64,000 nucleotides of DNA from Lytechinus variegatus (lineage: Eukaryota > Echinodermata > Echinoidea > Temnopleuroida > Toxopneustidae), in the NCBI RefSeq assembly GCF_018143015.1, contig NC_054751.1, forward strand, positions 34,675,847 through 34,739,846, written 5' to 3'. Positions 12,730 through 25,474 of the stretch are shown one piece after another. How positions within the stretch are numbered: position 1 is the stretch's first letter; each line of letters begins with the position of its first letter. The notes beneath the pieces were generated by a model. The model ran no database searches. It was not told the DNA's origin and worked only from the letters and a program-made list of their open reading frames with translations. The position numbers and the translations under genes are program-made.

Positions 12730-14453
12730 TAGCCAGGAGCTACAAGTAAAAATCATTTACTAACTTATGCTTACTCTCAACGAAGCCAGGAATTGCTTCC
12801 CATTCATCTGCGTGTACCACAAAAACCCTGAAAGTTTGAAACTTTTGCCCTTGCCCCCCCCCCGTAGAGGCACATGGCCAATATTGTGATAAGCAGATTC
12901 CTCGTGAAAAATTACCCCAATTCTTTATCTGCTTTTGTTTTGATAAGGATTTTTGTTGTCAATCACACACAAAACTAATGGGCTTCTGAACTCAAGTGAG
13001 ACAAAATTTTGGGTGGAAAAAATCTGCTTTTGTTGGTGTTGTTTCTTTTGCCGTTTTGCAAAGCAAGTCTCCAATATGGGAGATTGTTTCCCATATTGGC
13101 GTGTGCCTCTACTGCCCCCCCCCCCGGAGATTTCTACTTTCCTTTCAAATAAAAGACGTAGCCCTAGTAATACTATAGGCCTAGGCATACTAATACTAAC
13201 CTCGCAATATGTGTTTGTGGCCCTAATCATATACATCATGGGATACGACTTCATTTCAGACATTTCTACGATATTGATTTCATATTTAAACAATAATTAC
13301 CCGGTAATCAAGAAACAAGAAAAATATTAGGAAAAGATGGGAAAAACTTGCCACCGTGTTTACGTCACCATCTTGATTTCATTGTCTTTCGCCCTGGTCT
13401 TTCGCTTGGCGACAGTACGCAAATCGCGCAATTTGCGTGTAATATCAAAAGAAACCATGATATATAACCTAAAGAAAATTGTGGGCCAACATTTGAAATA
13501 ATATTTCATTTCAAATGCTAAAAATCTGGATATTTTTTTCTACCACAGTACAGTGGTGGAGGGTTTTTCCCATGGGGGCTCGCGCTAACGGATTACCATC
13601 AGGGAATGGGATGACAGTAAAATGTCAGAAATTGTTTAATAAATCCCCCAAAACAACAGTTATTCCAGTCTAACAATGCCTAAGCTTGGCTTGGCCGCTC
13701 GGCTTCTTTAGTTATGATGTGGACTGAAGTTTGCGACCAAACGGGAGGGGGCAAATTGTTGCATTTTCGATGCTGGCCTTATATGTAATCTTTACTTGCC
13801 TTTTTATGTCTGTATGTGTTTATTTTTATCTACATTTAGCTCTTTTTAAATCTGCATTTGTTTTTTTGAAAATTTATATTTTGATACTTTGATCTGTGAT
13901 ATTTTTAATTCTTTGGACATGAGCTTGTTCTTGCTGATTTTTAACCTTACTGATATTGTACATTTCAGTGAAAAGATATGAATGAACTTGAAGAACTTCA
14001 AATGTCCTTCAGATAGATATTTCATGTTATAGGTAACTTCAACTTTAAGTTAAAATCAAACTCTGAACGTAAACTTGATTTCTAAATTTTTTTTTAAAGG
14101 TAAAGAAGTGAGTATAGGTAGCAGTTGGCCAGGGCACGTGTAATTATCCTGCAAATATACCACTTGGCATTGATCATCCGTAAATGAAGAATTAAAGAGG
14201 ATCCATGCATTGGGGAGTTTGCTTTCACACTGGTCCTCTGTTGACAAAATTAAACACAATCATACGCTGTTGATTTCAGATAATATAAGTCAAAATAGTA
14301 TGTAAGGGTGTACCAGCAATTTTGAATAAATTCTGTATGAATTTTTATTATTTTGATAAATCTATTATTTGATATGTATCATCCAATTTACTGGGTGCCT
14401 CATTGACAATTTTTTACTACAGGTATTCTCTGTTTTCATTGTCTTTATTATAG
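12730..14453. other. NRBF2 5' region; no exon identified
   Basis: C/G tracts lie at 12857 and 13114. The CRE/YY1-like cluster is at 13358. I found no ATG followed in phase 0 by a donor that could supply the missing NRBF2 N-terminus. Confidence 0.35.
13358..13372. promoter_or_regulatory. CRE/YY1-like cluster upstream of NRBF2 (candidate)
   Basis: The sequence TTACGTCACCATCTTG combines a CRE-type TACGTCA core with, on the minus strand, a CAAGATGG YY1-type motif. Such pairs are common at CpG-type animal promoters. No transcript start can be shown, and the NRBF2 first exon was not located, so this is only a candidate. Confidence 0.3.
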
Positions 14454-14538
14454 GCTCATCAGTGTGAGCGGAAAGCAGAGAGAATGATAAATAATGGACA
14501 TCATGATGCCGCTCTACACTGCTATCAAAGTGCATCTG
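14454..14538 (+). CDS. NRBF2: NRBF2 exon encoding first half of MIT domain
   Basis: The acceptor is the TAG at 14451-14453 and the donor is the GT at 14539. The 85 bases give 28 codons plus one base. The exon opens in phase 0, so the missing upstream exon must end on a codon boundary. Confidence 0.88.
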
Positions 14539-16075
14539 GTATTGACAATTTATTGTTTTACACCTAAGTTACAATACTTTGATAAATGTGGATATTTTGG
14601 GGGGATAGGTTTATGCATTTCAGAATTTATAGGTTTCGAAATTGAACATTATCATGCAAGACTCAAGGACTCCTAGAATAGCAAGGTACTGTGCATAACC
14701 CTATAGGCCATAAAACCATGTTAGAGTGCAAAGATAATACCCGGAAAAAAAAATCATACTTAAATTTCCAATTATGAAGTGTCAAGGCTCTCGTATTGTA
14801 TTTAGGCCTATGGCAGGAAATTCACTTTATTCTTGAGTTCAGTGTCCCTTTAGAAATGAAAGTGACCAAAAGCCACTCTCCCTTTTTTTATAGAATTTGT
14901 TTTGCTCTCGACCACTTAAACACTAAAATTTACACCTTTATTTTGAAGATTCATCTTATTCCTTAGTTAATCCTCTCTGACCACGTAGAATTATGTGATG
15001 AGAATGTGGGTAGCCAAATGTATATCTTTGTACTACAAACTATGATCATTTAAGGATGATCATAGTTTGATCCTAAACACTGCAATATTGCAATAAGTGT
15101 CAAATGGCCTTTATCCAAATTGTCATGATGCTCAGTATTTGATGTTATATTATTTTATCGTTTCTTTCAGAGTATATTGTGAAAGCCATGGAGAAAACCA
15201 AAGATGCAGGTGCTCTTCATTCTCTGAGACTCCAGAAAGAAAACTATGACAAGATGCCAAATCTTGTCAACAAGAGGAGACAACTTGATGAGAAGAAAAT
15301 GAATCTAGAGAATGTTCAACTTGCTGTACCAAAGCCTGACAAGAACGGAGTTGCAGAAAAGCCGAGTGAGGTGGACGAAGAGAAAGCAGACGATGTTGAT
15401 GGAGGGCAGGAAAATGATGATGAGGGTTGCTTGAAGAGCATGGAGCCAGTGTCCTGCAGAATGCCAGGGGTTCTACAGGCAAAGGAAGAAGAAGGTAGAG
15501 GTAGAACTGATAGCTTTGAGTCTCTCCCATCTGTAGCATCAGAAGACACTGATTCTTTGCTGCAGTGTTTGAACGAGCACTCTGAACTTGATAGGAAAGA
15601 CTTGAGGACTTTTTACCGTCCTACAAAGGTTCTTCAAGCCTTAAGAGAGTTCGGTAGTGGGACTGCCAAACCAAGTCTGAAAGTGCATTCTCCACACCAG
15701 CAACAGCAAGCATGGAGAAAGATGGAGGTAGATGACAAAGTGCTTTTGGAGGAACTCTCAATAAAGACCATGGAGATGAGGAATCATGTGGTGAATCTAT
15801 TGGAACAGATGGAGCGGTGTCAGCAGGAGAATGACCACTTGAAGAACAAGGTCAAGGAACTCCAGCAGGAACTTGAAACACAGAAAAGTCAGTGTAGAGT
15901 ACAGCAGTCAGTCCACCCTCCAACAGACTTCCGCAATGAGTTCAGTGTTCCTTTCAGCCTATTAGCACCCTCTGAAAATGGAGTGTCAGATTTAAATTCA
16001 ACACCAGGGATAATCATTCCACAGACTCCACCTGCTCTTGCTCCACTAGAAATGCCAAACTTTGATGATCAGTGA
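14454..16075 (+). CDS. NRBF2: NRBF2 (nuclear receptor-binding factor 2), 5' partial
   Basis: Two exons, 14454-14538 and 15171-16075, join in phase to give 329 residues ending at a TGA. The family member in vertebrates is a subunit of the class III PI3-kinase complex (VPS34/beclin-1/ATG14) that promotes autophagosome formation, and was first found as a nuclear-receptor binder. What shows it: the first visible exon reads AHQCERKAERMINNG, matching the N-terminal MIT helix of human NRBF2 (AHQQSRRADRLL), and continues across the junction as SASEYIVKAMEKTK. A coiled coil near residues 220-270 (LLEELSIKTMEMRNHVVNLL) matches the NRBF2 central coil, and the C-terminus has the proline-rich IIIPQTPPALAPLEMP segment. 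The middle is acidic and longer than in human (287 residues in total). The short first exon carrying the start codon was not found upstream. The identification rests on remembered family sequence, not a search. Confidence 0.9.
15171..16075 (+). CDS. NRBF2: NRBF2 terminal coding exon
   Basis: A pyrimidine-rich acceptor (TTTCTTTCAG, 15161-15170) precedes the exon. Its first two bases complete a Glu codon begun in the previous exon, then YIVKAMEKTKDAGAL follows. The frame stays open for about 900 bases to TGA at 16073-16075. The apparent GTG at 15179 is an internal Val codon and not a start. Confidence 0.92.
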
Positions 16076-17946
16076 TAATGCCAATGTTGGTTGAGAGGAA
16101 GACCTGGGGATGTTAAAGCTGTTCATGTTAAAGCTACAAATGACTTTCTAGACAACTAAATGATTGAGCTAAATGATATATCCCTGATCCCTCTGTAACA
16201 TTCAAGATTATGTTCCAGTTGTGCCAAAGCTGTGTAAAAAAAACATTCATGAAGAACTCTAAGAAACACCACATGGAATAATCTAGGTCATGTATTAAAG
16301 ATATTACAGTCATAAATTTTCAGCCCTCTGATCAACTTGCGCTACCCTCTATGCTCAAGAAATAATACTCTCTTTATAATGGCAAAATTTGATGTGACAA
16401 TGTCAAATCAACTTTTTCTGCTGTGCAATTTACTTACATGTATGTGCCCATGAGCTAAACACCATGGGCAAAGTTTTTACCTGGGGACTGAATAGTTTGT
16501 ATTTTCCCAGTTCACTATTACCTGCAAAAAAAAAAATTCAGTTTGTTGCTTTACATTGCCGACATATAGCGTACATGTACTTCCTAGTAAGTATGCAACG
16601 TGTTCTGTTTAATAGTACCACAAGAATGAATTAACTGCCCCAAAATTCTAAATGCAGTCAATTCTGGGCAAGAGAAGGGGTTTAACCCTAAAAAGACTGG
16701 GGGGGGGGGGGGGCTGATTTAGCCCCCCCTAGACATTTTTCAGGATAAATCCGCTGCACGAAATTTTTTGACCGCGTCCCTCACTGACTTTTTACATTCA
16801 AGTCTCACGCAACTTTTGAGACCAAATTTGCGACCCCCAGGTACGCGGTTCCGAAGTTACGCAACATTTCGTAAGTGCATGCAGACCCAAAATTGCACAA
16901 AAACGTGAATTTGTGTACAAATCCAATGCAACTAGAGTTTTTAGCCAAAATTCATAAATGTATCATTATTTTTCCTTTTACTGATTGAAATCAATTCCAT
17001 CTTATTTATGGTCCAAATAAAGTCCCCAACAATTTCCATTGAAAAAACAATAAAAAACAGAAAGTCGAAAAACAATGAAATACATAAGAAACTTAGAAAA
17101 CAATAAAATACATAAGAAAATAAATGTGATTTTGATTTTTTTTTTCTGTACATTTGATCAGATTCATATGAAGTGTCTGTGTACCCAAAATTAGCATTTT
17201 AGGGGCATTATTTAGTTAATTAAAGCGAAATTTTGATTTTACGCATAAATTAGCATAATTAATGAGCAATGAGATTTTTCGCAAAATTTGATCATGTAGT
17301 TTTGTAGATTATGCCATGGGTAACGCACGTTCCAAGCTTCGTCGCGATCGCGTGATCGACGGCTGAGATCATAAGGGGGGGCTGAATCAGCCCCCCCCCA
17401 GTCTTCTTAGGCATTGAAATAGCCCAGTCTATTTAGGGTTAAAAAGATAGTGAATGTATTAAATGTAGGCTGCTTGATGTACTGTGGTTTTGAATTCAAA
17501 CTGGCATTCACAGTTTTTCATCCCATGTAATTACATTATTTTTTTTATTCACATCCAAATCACCATTGTTTTTTTCCTTATTTTCACAGACATGTGCTCT
17601 GTTTAGTGCAATGAAGACAGCTTTCTAATTTTACGTTTGTAAATAATAAGATCCATCAAAGTGGTCCATAGGTGTGTATCATTGATGATGACATGATCCT
17701 AATCATTACAAGTAATATCTATGGAAATCTGTACTTCAGAATAGAAGGAAAAAAAATTGTTTTTGTTTTTAAATGATTAGTTTTTAGCCTTTGGTATTAA
17801 AAGCAATGTATGTTTCTTGTCAAACTTTCCAATTGTAGCTGATATAGCCCATCTTGCATTTTCCCTCACTAACATTCATCTCAAAGTCATAAATATGCGG
17901 TTTTAGTTTGGTTATTATGGTTATATATTTCATATTTGTAAATAAA
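16076..17946 (+). other. Probable NRBF2 3' UTR, carrying a MITE
   Basis: There is no open frame of note after the NRBF2 stop. Candidate polyadenylation signals are ATTAAA at 16294 and AATAAA at 17941. If the distal site is used, the UTR contains the foldback element at 16681-17443. UTR extent is inferred only. Confidence 0.35.
16681..17443. mobile_element. TTTAACCCTAAA-family MITE with G/C-tract subterminal arms
   Basis: TTTAACCCTAAAAAGACTGG then a 15-base G run at the left is mirrored by C and G runs and CCCAGTCTATTTAGGGTTAA at the right. It lies downstream of the NRBF2 stop, probably in the 3' UTR. A relative is at 19642-20459 and a small remnant at 23540-23606. Confidence 0.8.
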
Positions 17947-18735
17947 TGATTGTAGACAAACTTGGGTGGTGGTGTAAGAAAGCAAAATTGCACTTCTTAG
18001 ATAAGAAATTCCATTGCAAGTAATTTTCTGTGAAAGATAAGGTTCAGGAATGACAAAATCAGTGGTTTGGATATTTGTACTACTACTCTGTCAGCCAGAC
18101 TTTACTGAACTTAGAAACATACACTGATGTTAAAACATAAATTTCAAACACGAGAGTTTAATTTTAGCAAAGAAAACATGTTCAGAAAGACTGAAATATA
18201 AACAAAAAATATTGAAAATGTATGTCATATTTCAGTCAATTGTAGAACTGATGAATGTTCTGGATGTATATCAGATAATCTCTCACATTGATCCGTTTTT
18301 TTGAATGGATACCATTTGAGATTCCTTGTTTGTTGTATTTAATTTATATTCATGCCAATATTCTTATTCCTGAACCTGGTTTTTCCTGTATTGGTATGAA
18401 TACCTATATTTTTGCCTTTTTTAAACTCCAACTTCATGGATTTTCTGATAATACATACTGCCTTGAATCATAAATGCTGCCATGATATCCATATTTTGTC
18501 TTTAGTATCGCTTTAAAGTAACAGATAACAATTAGGAGTGCAATATAATATGCATTATGTCCTTATTTTTCATCTTGCCAAAATATATTTGTTCCATATA
18601 TTGTTCCATATTTTGTCATGTTGTTTTTTTCTTTTTATCTTGACTAATTCTTTTCTTAAATTTCATTCAGCTCAGTAAGTTTTAATATCCAATAACCATA
18701 TTTGTACCTACATGTAGGAATCAGCGTATGGGCTG
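17947..18735. other. No feature recognised
   Basis: This is AT-rich sequence with no convincing exon, repeat end or palindrome. Confidence 0.4.
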
Positions 18736-18739
18736 TCGG

Positions 18740-19445
18740 TCGGTCTGTTGCAAATCTTGCGCACCAAACTATTTCCTCAGTTTTTAACCAATTTTCATGA
18801 AACTTGGAACAAATATTGGTGTTTGGGTGAAGATGTGCAGGACACACTTTTCGCATGTGTCGGAAATGTGTTGTCATGGTAACGTATACTAGTATTTTGG
18901 CAAAAAATAAGGTAAAAATCTCGCTGTTCAAACTACTTCCTCAGTTTTTAACCAATTATCATGAAATGTGGTACACAAACTGGTATTGGTGTAATGAGCA
19001 AGACATTAATTTTGTGTGTCAGAAATCATTTTGCCATGGTAACAACATTAAAGACAAAAATTAGGTAAAAAACTTGCAGTTTCAGTTACTTCATTAATTT
19101 TCAACCAATTCTCATGAAATTTGGCTCACACATTGTGTTCGAGGTAGAGTGTGTGAAACCAATATTTTGTGTGTGTTGGAAATTGTGTTGCCGTGGGAAC
19201 AACATATTATAGACCCCAAATTAGGTAAATATCTATCAATTTGAATTACTTGATTAGTTTTCAACCAATTCTCATGAAATTAGGCTCACATATTGGTCTT
19301 GAGGTAAAGATGTACATGACATATTTTGGCATGTGTTGGCAATCATGTTTCCTTGGTAACAATATATTAAATGAAAAAATTAGGAAACTGTTGGCATGGT
19401 AATGGCATGGGGGGGCGGCGGCATGAATCACCTTCAGTGATAGTT
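18740..19445. repeat. Tandem-core element, about four 154-160 bp units
   Basis: ACCAATTNTCATGAAATTTGG-like cores recur at 18789, 18949, 19103 and 19263. The array begins after GGGCTGTCGGTCGGTCTG and ends near GGGGGGGCGGCGGC. Its layout resembles the other tandem-core elements in this window. Confidence 0.75.
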
Positions 19446-19641
19446 CTAGTTTTGTAATGTAGTAAAACTTATAAAGTGAAGAGCTACACGGCATTACATC
19501 TCAAGAATATTTTTTTTTTTTTAATGTGTATATAGATTGTGGAAAAAGAAATTATTTCACAATGCAGCCACGAAACCACCCATTAGATAACTATTTCCAC
19601 AATTGTATGACATAATTACTGCAGGTACTTTAATTCCAAGG

Positions 19642-20459
19642 CCTTTAACCCTAATTGTTGGTACTTCCTAATGCCTCGAATATTTCGAAACAAGATTTCA
19701 TGACTTTTTATTTTAATACCAAATTTATGGCGATCAGGGGAGTGTTTCATCAACATTTTCATCCGACAAGTTGTCAGATCTGACATCTTTCTCTGATGTT
19801 GATTGGCTGAGAGGTACTGTTACTATGGTAACTGTCGGATAAAATTGAACTTGTCGGATAAAACGTCCAACCAGTCCTTTCATGAAACGCCCCCCAGCAG
19901 ACCGACCATGCGGGTGTCGGATTATTTACCCAACACATGTCACTGAAATTTTGCTATTTCTCTATGTGACTGTGTATAACCCTATGGACAAAATCAAGCT
20001 TTTTCAATTTATGTAAATAATTTTCTAGTAAGTATAATTGTTCCAAATAGTGTAAATAATTACCCCACACAACACACCCTCTAACACACCCACACATACG
20101 CATCTGAAAACGCTTGATACAAAAATGGGAAAACAATAAAATATAAGAAATAATTACCACAAAAAATTGTTTTTCTTTCAGGAATCGATGAGGGAGTTAT
20201 GAAAGACATTTGTACCAAAAATTCCTACTCCTGAGGCTTTATGTAGTGAGATATATACAAAATCTATGATTTCTTGCATAAATCAATTGATTAAAATAAT
20301 ATAGCTCTACAACTTTGTAGATTACATAATTCTTGACCCTTTGTGCAAAATTTTGAGGCAATTGGGCGATCCATGGCCAAGATCTCAGGGGGGGGGGCAT
20401 AATGGCCCTCCCCGGTAATAAAAAGCTTTGAAATACCCCAGAAGTATTAGGGTTAAAGG
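19642..20459. mobile_element. DNA element with CCTTTAACCCTAAT ends, hosting a nested MITE
   Basis: CCTTTAACCCTAAT (19642-19655) is inverted as ATTAGGGTTAAAGG (20446-20459). A second element (19737-19895) sits inside it. Confidence 0.7.
19737..19895. mobile_element. MITE with TTTCATCAA/TTTCATGAAA ends; sister at 48101
   Basis: It carries GTTGTCAGATCTGACAT and TAACTGTCGGATAAAA. The same order occurs at 48101-48256. Confidence 0.8.
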
Positions 20460-20503
20460 GGAATGAAACCCTGCAGAAAATCCATTTTAATGAAAGGAAA
20501 GAA

Positions 20504-20555
20504 TAGTTGTTAGAGTGTCCATCTCACAACCAGAAGGCCAGGAGATCATATTTTT
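20504..20555 (+). repeat. tRNA-like SINE head remnant
   Basis: GTTAGAGTGTCCATCTCACA, then ACCAGAAGGCCAGGAGATC, resembles the anticodon-arm region of the SINE seen inverted at 58262-58325, with the B box decayed. Confidence 0.4.
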
Positions 20556-21337
20556 TTTTAAATATATTTCTTTTTATTCAAGCCATGATTTCCAACCCTA
20601 TTTCCTTCAAAGTTTCACCATTCTATTTTTGTTCAAACTTCAACACAAATCATTTTCTAATAAAAGACTAGATCCTTTTTTTAATATTAAGAATGTTAAT
20701 ACATACACCGGAACTTCAATGCTAGGGAACATGTCGTTCATTTTTTGAGAAATTCTTCAAAGTTCTGTAAAATTAGTTCTTCATATGCAACAAGAAGTGA
20801 ATAAATGACCTCTAAATCATTTGAGTATAGTTCTTGTTTATTATTTAATATCATACCAACTGTACAAAAATCTACAAATTTACAAAATATAACATTAATC
20901 AGTTCATACTGCACACATAGTGTTAAACTTGGTTAACAGAAAATTAAAAAGTAGATAGAAGAGTCATACGTATGGAATTCAAACTGGATGACTTTCATTT
21001 CTTCCATACTAAATCGGTTAACTTATGAAAATGCAACACAAAATTATCTCTTGACATAGGGAAAAGCTTTATTTCCTTTATAAAGGTATATTAGAATATT
21101 TCTACATTTTTGTACATATATCCATGGACATACCACTCTAGGTCCATGATGTATGTATCCAATCATTATTTCTCCCTGACACTGAGCTATGGAACAAGAA
21201 TTTTTCCTGAAGAATGTCAAAGAATCTGAAATGCTGGAGTTTTAATTTATAAACTTTGAAAGGATGTACCAGATCAACCAACCCAGGGAAATGATGTAGA
21301 GTAAAATAAAAAAAAAATAAATGAAAAAATCTAGCTT

Positions 21338-21430
21338 TTAATAATAATAATAATAATTGTAAATTTATATTGCGCAATTTCTATTTGGATATACTCAACT
21401 GCGCATTACAATACATAACAGATAAGCAGA
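21338..21430. repeat. SINE tail: (AAT)n with ATATTGCGCA segment
   Basis: A short TAATAATAA run is followed by TTTATATTGCGCAATTTCTA and CAACTGCGCATTACAA. The same layout occurs at 24740, 25978, 55231 and 62164. Confidence 0.55.
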
Positions 21431-21756
21431 AAAACAATTATTAACAGGATACGCAAAAATTTAGTTCACTAAATTAATCGAAGAAAAATAAGTAAAGGTT
21501 AATTATTTCTACAAAATACATAATCAAAAACATGAAAAAGTGACTTATTAAAAACTATCTTGAAAGAGGTGGGATATCAGTTTGGTTTTAAATAAGTTGA
21601 CAGAGGATGCATTTCTTATTGAGGAAGGGAGACTATTCCAGAGGTTAATGACCTATCAAGTTAGAAATACAAAATAAATTCATTAGAATTCATTATAAAT
21701 TCTTAAAAGATAAGAAAACTCAAAAGGTAAGCATGATTTTTTTTTACTAGGCATAC

Positions 21757-21892
21757 CTGGTTCCCATAACAAAAAGGTTAGCGATCAATCGTACGCTTGA
21801 TTTCCACGATTGATTGTACATTGTAGTCAATGCAATCAATTGTAGAAAATATGTTCAACGATCATTGCTAAGCTTTGTGTTACGGGTCCCAG
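21757..21892. mobile_element. Short foldback MITE (CTGGKNCCC / TAACACAAAG)
   Basis: CTGGTTCCCATAACAAAAAG at the left is the imperfect complement of CTTTGTGTTACGGGTCCCAG at the right. A related copy is at 48411-48560. Confidence 0.7.
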
Positions 21893-22130
21893 ATTGCCTA
21901 CAATAATCAAGTAACAAGGTCTTTGGGAATAAGGGAAGTCTGTATCCAATGAAACGGGTGCTAGTTAAAAACTACCAAAACCACAATTACCTATGAGCAG
22001 CTTTATCAGATTGATTTGTTGGTTAATGTTATTATCCTATAACAGCCATTACTATTGCACTTAATTTTCCTATAGCTTGAAGGTTAATCACATTCTAATA
22101 AATGATTATAATTACAATGGCAGAAAAATA

Positions 22131-22143
22131 GGGGGGGGGGGGG
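22131..22143 (+). repeat. Poly-G tract, 13 bases
   Basis: This is one of many G or C runs of nine or more in the window. Confidence 0.9.
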
Positions 22144-22811
22144 AATTAAAAGCCTGAGGTGATCTGTGTTATAAACATTTTCTTAAGGCATTTCAATCAG
22201 TGGTCAAATTCAGTTCTTCGGTATGCTATATTGTGAAATTAACCTAATAAATACAGGACTGTTGAAACAAATTCTAGCCAAAAAAAAGTTTGAATATTCC
22301 CTCAATGCATATTTTATAATTTTTGATCCTTTTGAAAACCTAAATATGTCGTATTCAGCAGTGATTTCATCCTTGCAAAGTAAAAGCCTGCTGCACAAAA
22401 TGTGATCCAGTTGCAACTTAACTTTAATACAAATGGCATCTTGCATTTAGATTCGACACTTAAACAATAGCCAAAATTCTGTTTTAGCACAAGCCTTTTG
22501 GCCAGAGTAAAGTCCAATTTAGATTCAAATCATATTGGATTGCTAGCCTGCTATGATGTCACTATGAGCTTGGAATTGAATTTGTTCTTATATGAGGGAT
22601 TGCATAGCCTTGCAATTTTATTAGAATATTCATACCGTTATTCAAAACATTGATTATTCATATCAAATACTATTTGTACATCCTCAGCAAAATATGTACA
22701 ATGTACATGTAAATATAATTTTATAGAAATGACGGTTTTTACCTACAACTGAGCAGTCTTCATCATCGCTCTGCTGTTGGCCTGACGGTTGCTCCAAGTT
22801 AAAATAGACCT

Positions 22812-22990
22812 GGGGGGTGTTTCACAAAGATTTAAGTATGACTTAAGTTGCACTTAAATGCAGACGTGTACATGATATGCAACGCATGATCATAATGATA
22901 GATACGATACGGTCAAGCCTTTCATATCATATGCAACTCAGTATTTAAGTGCGACTCTAAGTCATACTTAAATCTTTGTGAAACACCCCC
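22812..22990. mobile_element. Foldback MITE with GGGGGTGTTTCACAAAG ends
   Basis: GTTTCACAAAGATTTAAGTA is matched exactly by TACTTAAATCTTTGTGAAAC at the other end. Confidence 0.85.
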
Positions 22991-24739
22991 CTGGACTAGG
23001 ATGTTTCACAAGGTAAGCAAACATGAGGGTAACCGTGAGGATTAATGTTAGAATTCAGATTTGATTGCATCCCTCAAACAAAACAAAAAAAATGATTATT
23101 CAGAATTGATCCATCTATGACTGACCACATAACCTGCTAGCAACCAAGATGATGATCCCACAAGATAACAGTATGAATCTAGTTTAATAAGATGATATCC
23201 AAGATAATTTCAAGTACACTTTTTTCCTTCATCATGACTCAACTTTTCTGATAAATTCATATTTATTTATGTACATCTTCATACACCTGCATTGTCAACA
23301 ATTCTGTGTAAACTTTTTTCAACCAGAAGAAACATACACATCCCTGTATGCTTTTCACACTGAACATAATGACATCAATCCTGTATCTACATCTTGTCTC
23401 CTTGACAATACCACCCTTCTCTCGTATTGTCTCTATATAACATCTGATTACGATAAATATAACAATAATATTTACATGTATATCTTTTGCTTTTTCTTAT
23501 TCATTTGTTGAACTTGAGAGCATCTTTAATCCTATACGGCCAGGGGGGGGGGCTCGAAGGCCAACGGCTGAGATCACAAGGGGGGCACGGGAGCCCCCCC
23601 CCCCGGCCATATGAACTCCCAAATGTAATTTTTACAGTTCAAAATAAAACAAAGGTACCAACCTAACAATCAACAAAATCACTTTTGTGAGCTTTTCATT
23701 TTCTTTTATTGCATTAAAATTTCTCTCTTCCTGTAGACCAAAATAAAAATGCACATGCAATAGAGAAAAATAACCAGCATAGGTCTGCACATGATAATCT
23801 TGGGACTTGTGTGACTCCACGTAAATCATACTGAATGTGTATCAATTGCAGCACTGATGCTTGCCAAAACAAGCAAATTTTAAATACCTAAATCTTTCCA
23901 TATGAATATTGACATTGTCTGTCAGTCACCATAAAATCCACTCCAAAGAATGATTCCTTCAATCCAGGACCTCTCGTGGATAGAGTTGTATTTTAACACA
24001 AAAAACTATTAAAAATGACAGAAACAAGTTTGGAATACTTGCTTCTGATAAGGGGAGTCACCATGATATTTTGATAGGAGAGGTAACCCCGGTAAGAAAA
24101 AAACTAAAGGTTAGATGTTTATCAATGGAAAAAATTGGGTCATTGTACAGTGCATCCTTCCCCCCTCAAGAAAAAAAGGAGAATTATCAAAAGATATATC
24201 ATAACTTAATTACAAATACAAAAAAAAATACAATCCACGAATCAATTTCCAATACCCACCAATAAGTTCCTTTTCGGATTCATTCTTCAATTTGTTTTTA
24301 CTCAATCGTGCAAGAATATACGAATAACACATGTAAGCATGTGCATGCAGGGCTGAATAATGAACGATGTGCGATAAGCACAGAGTTCATTATTTACGTC
24401 CTCTATGCACAAGAATGAGTGCATTGTTTATTTTATACAACCCCTCCCCCTCCCCCATGCTGAGTTTCCCTGAATGCTATATTTTATCTAAATTCTAGAT
24501 AATTCTAGTAAATTCCAGACCTCGGATAGTGCAGGATAGTGAATTTGGTATGACGTCAGAGTGCAGGATAGTGCATTTTGGATGCAATATGCCAATTCGC
24601 AAAATATCATGTGATCCGATTTGGACCAATCAGATTACAGTATATTCTTGGGAGTTGTATAATGAAGAATGTTCTGAGTTATACCAGGTGAAAGAGGAGA
24701 TTCTAAGCATTACATTGATAGTAAATGTGCCTGTCTATT

Positions 24740-24805
24740 AATAATAATAATAGGTCCATTTATATAGCGCAGCTACTATGTACATATACTCTACTGCGCT
24801 TTGAT
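24740..24805. repeat. SINE tail with (AAT)n and TATATAGCGC
   Basis: AATAATAATAGG then TTTATATAGCGCAG and CTACTGCGCTTTG belong to the same tail family as 62164. Confidence 0.55.
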
Positions 24806-25410
24806 AATTGGTATCATATTATTAGGATGCGATTAAGTTATGATAAATCACTGATAATTCCCAGTGTCTTTTTCACAGGGATGCACTGTATATTTATATG
24901 ACCAAGATTCCTCTTTATCATACTGTTATCTCAGATTTTTCCTCCACTACTTAAAACAATCATAGGGGGTCACCCCAGTGCACTTGTAGCGCTATCCCTA
25001 CCTTTGACCGGTTGAAATCAGTTGTTATGGTTTCTCTTACTTGCATTGGAGTGCAACTCGTATTTCCAACAGGGCACATCATCTTTAACCCTTAAAAATG
25101 ACTTGTGGTAATATGTTCATTTGGGATATAACCTGACTAACTACAAAAGCATCCCATATGCATGATCCAACCAATGTAGTAGTCTTGTGTGTGAATTTGA
25201 ATTTTGTCGGACGTGTATCAATCAGAAATGATTATTTACGTCTGGGATCGACCTTTAACGTCACCATCCGAAAGACGTGACCAGGGTTAGAAACTCGAAC
25301 CTCTGCATCAATTTGTAACTTCCCCACGTAGCTTGGATTAAAGGCAACCGCCACAACGCCCAGTTGGTAGAGTAGATTCCTTACAGTCTTATCTTGATAT
25401 ATTGCGTCAG

Positions 25411-25474
25411 TTACAAATGAAGCTGTTTGGCATCATTTGGTGAAGATTCTACTGGACAATAAGGGCATTTGATC
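25411..25474 (-). CDS. RMND5: RMND5 terminal exon (CPYCP of RING and stop)
   Basis: After the CCAG acceptor, one base completes Lys and then [20 protein letters not shown] and TAA (plus-strand TTA 25411-25413) follow. This aligns with the human C-terminus [20 protein letters not shown]. Candidate poly(A) signals on this strand (TTTATT in plus text) are at 24427 and 20837. Confidence 0.93.

Larger units (their letters stand above)
20560..25410. other. Convergent NRBF2/RMND5 intergenic region
   Basis: AATAAA on the plus strand (20798) and its complement on the minus strand (20837) lie close together and could be convergent poly(A) signals. Otherwise the stretch holds the small elements listed separately and no recognisable exon. 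Confidence 0.35.

Noticed and set aside
15267..15549. Two minus-strand frames inside the NRBF2 exon
   Set aside because: They are shadows of the NRBF2 coding frame.
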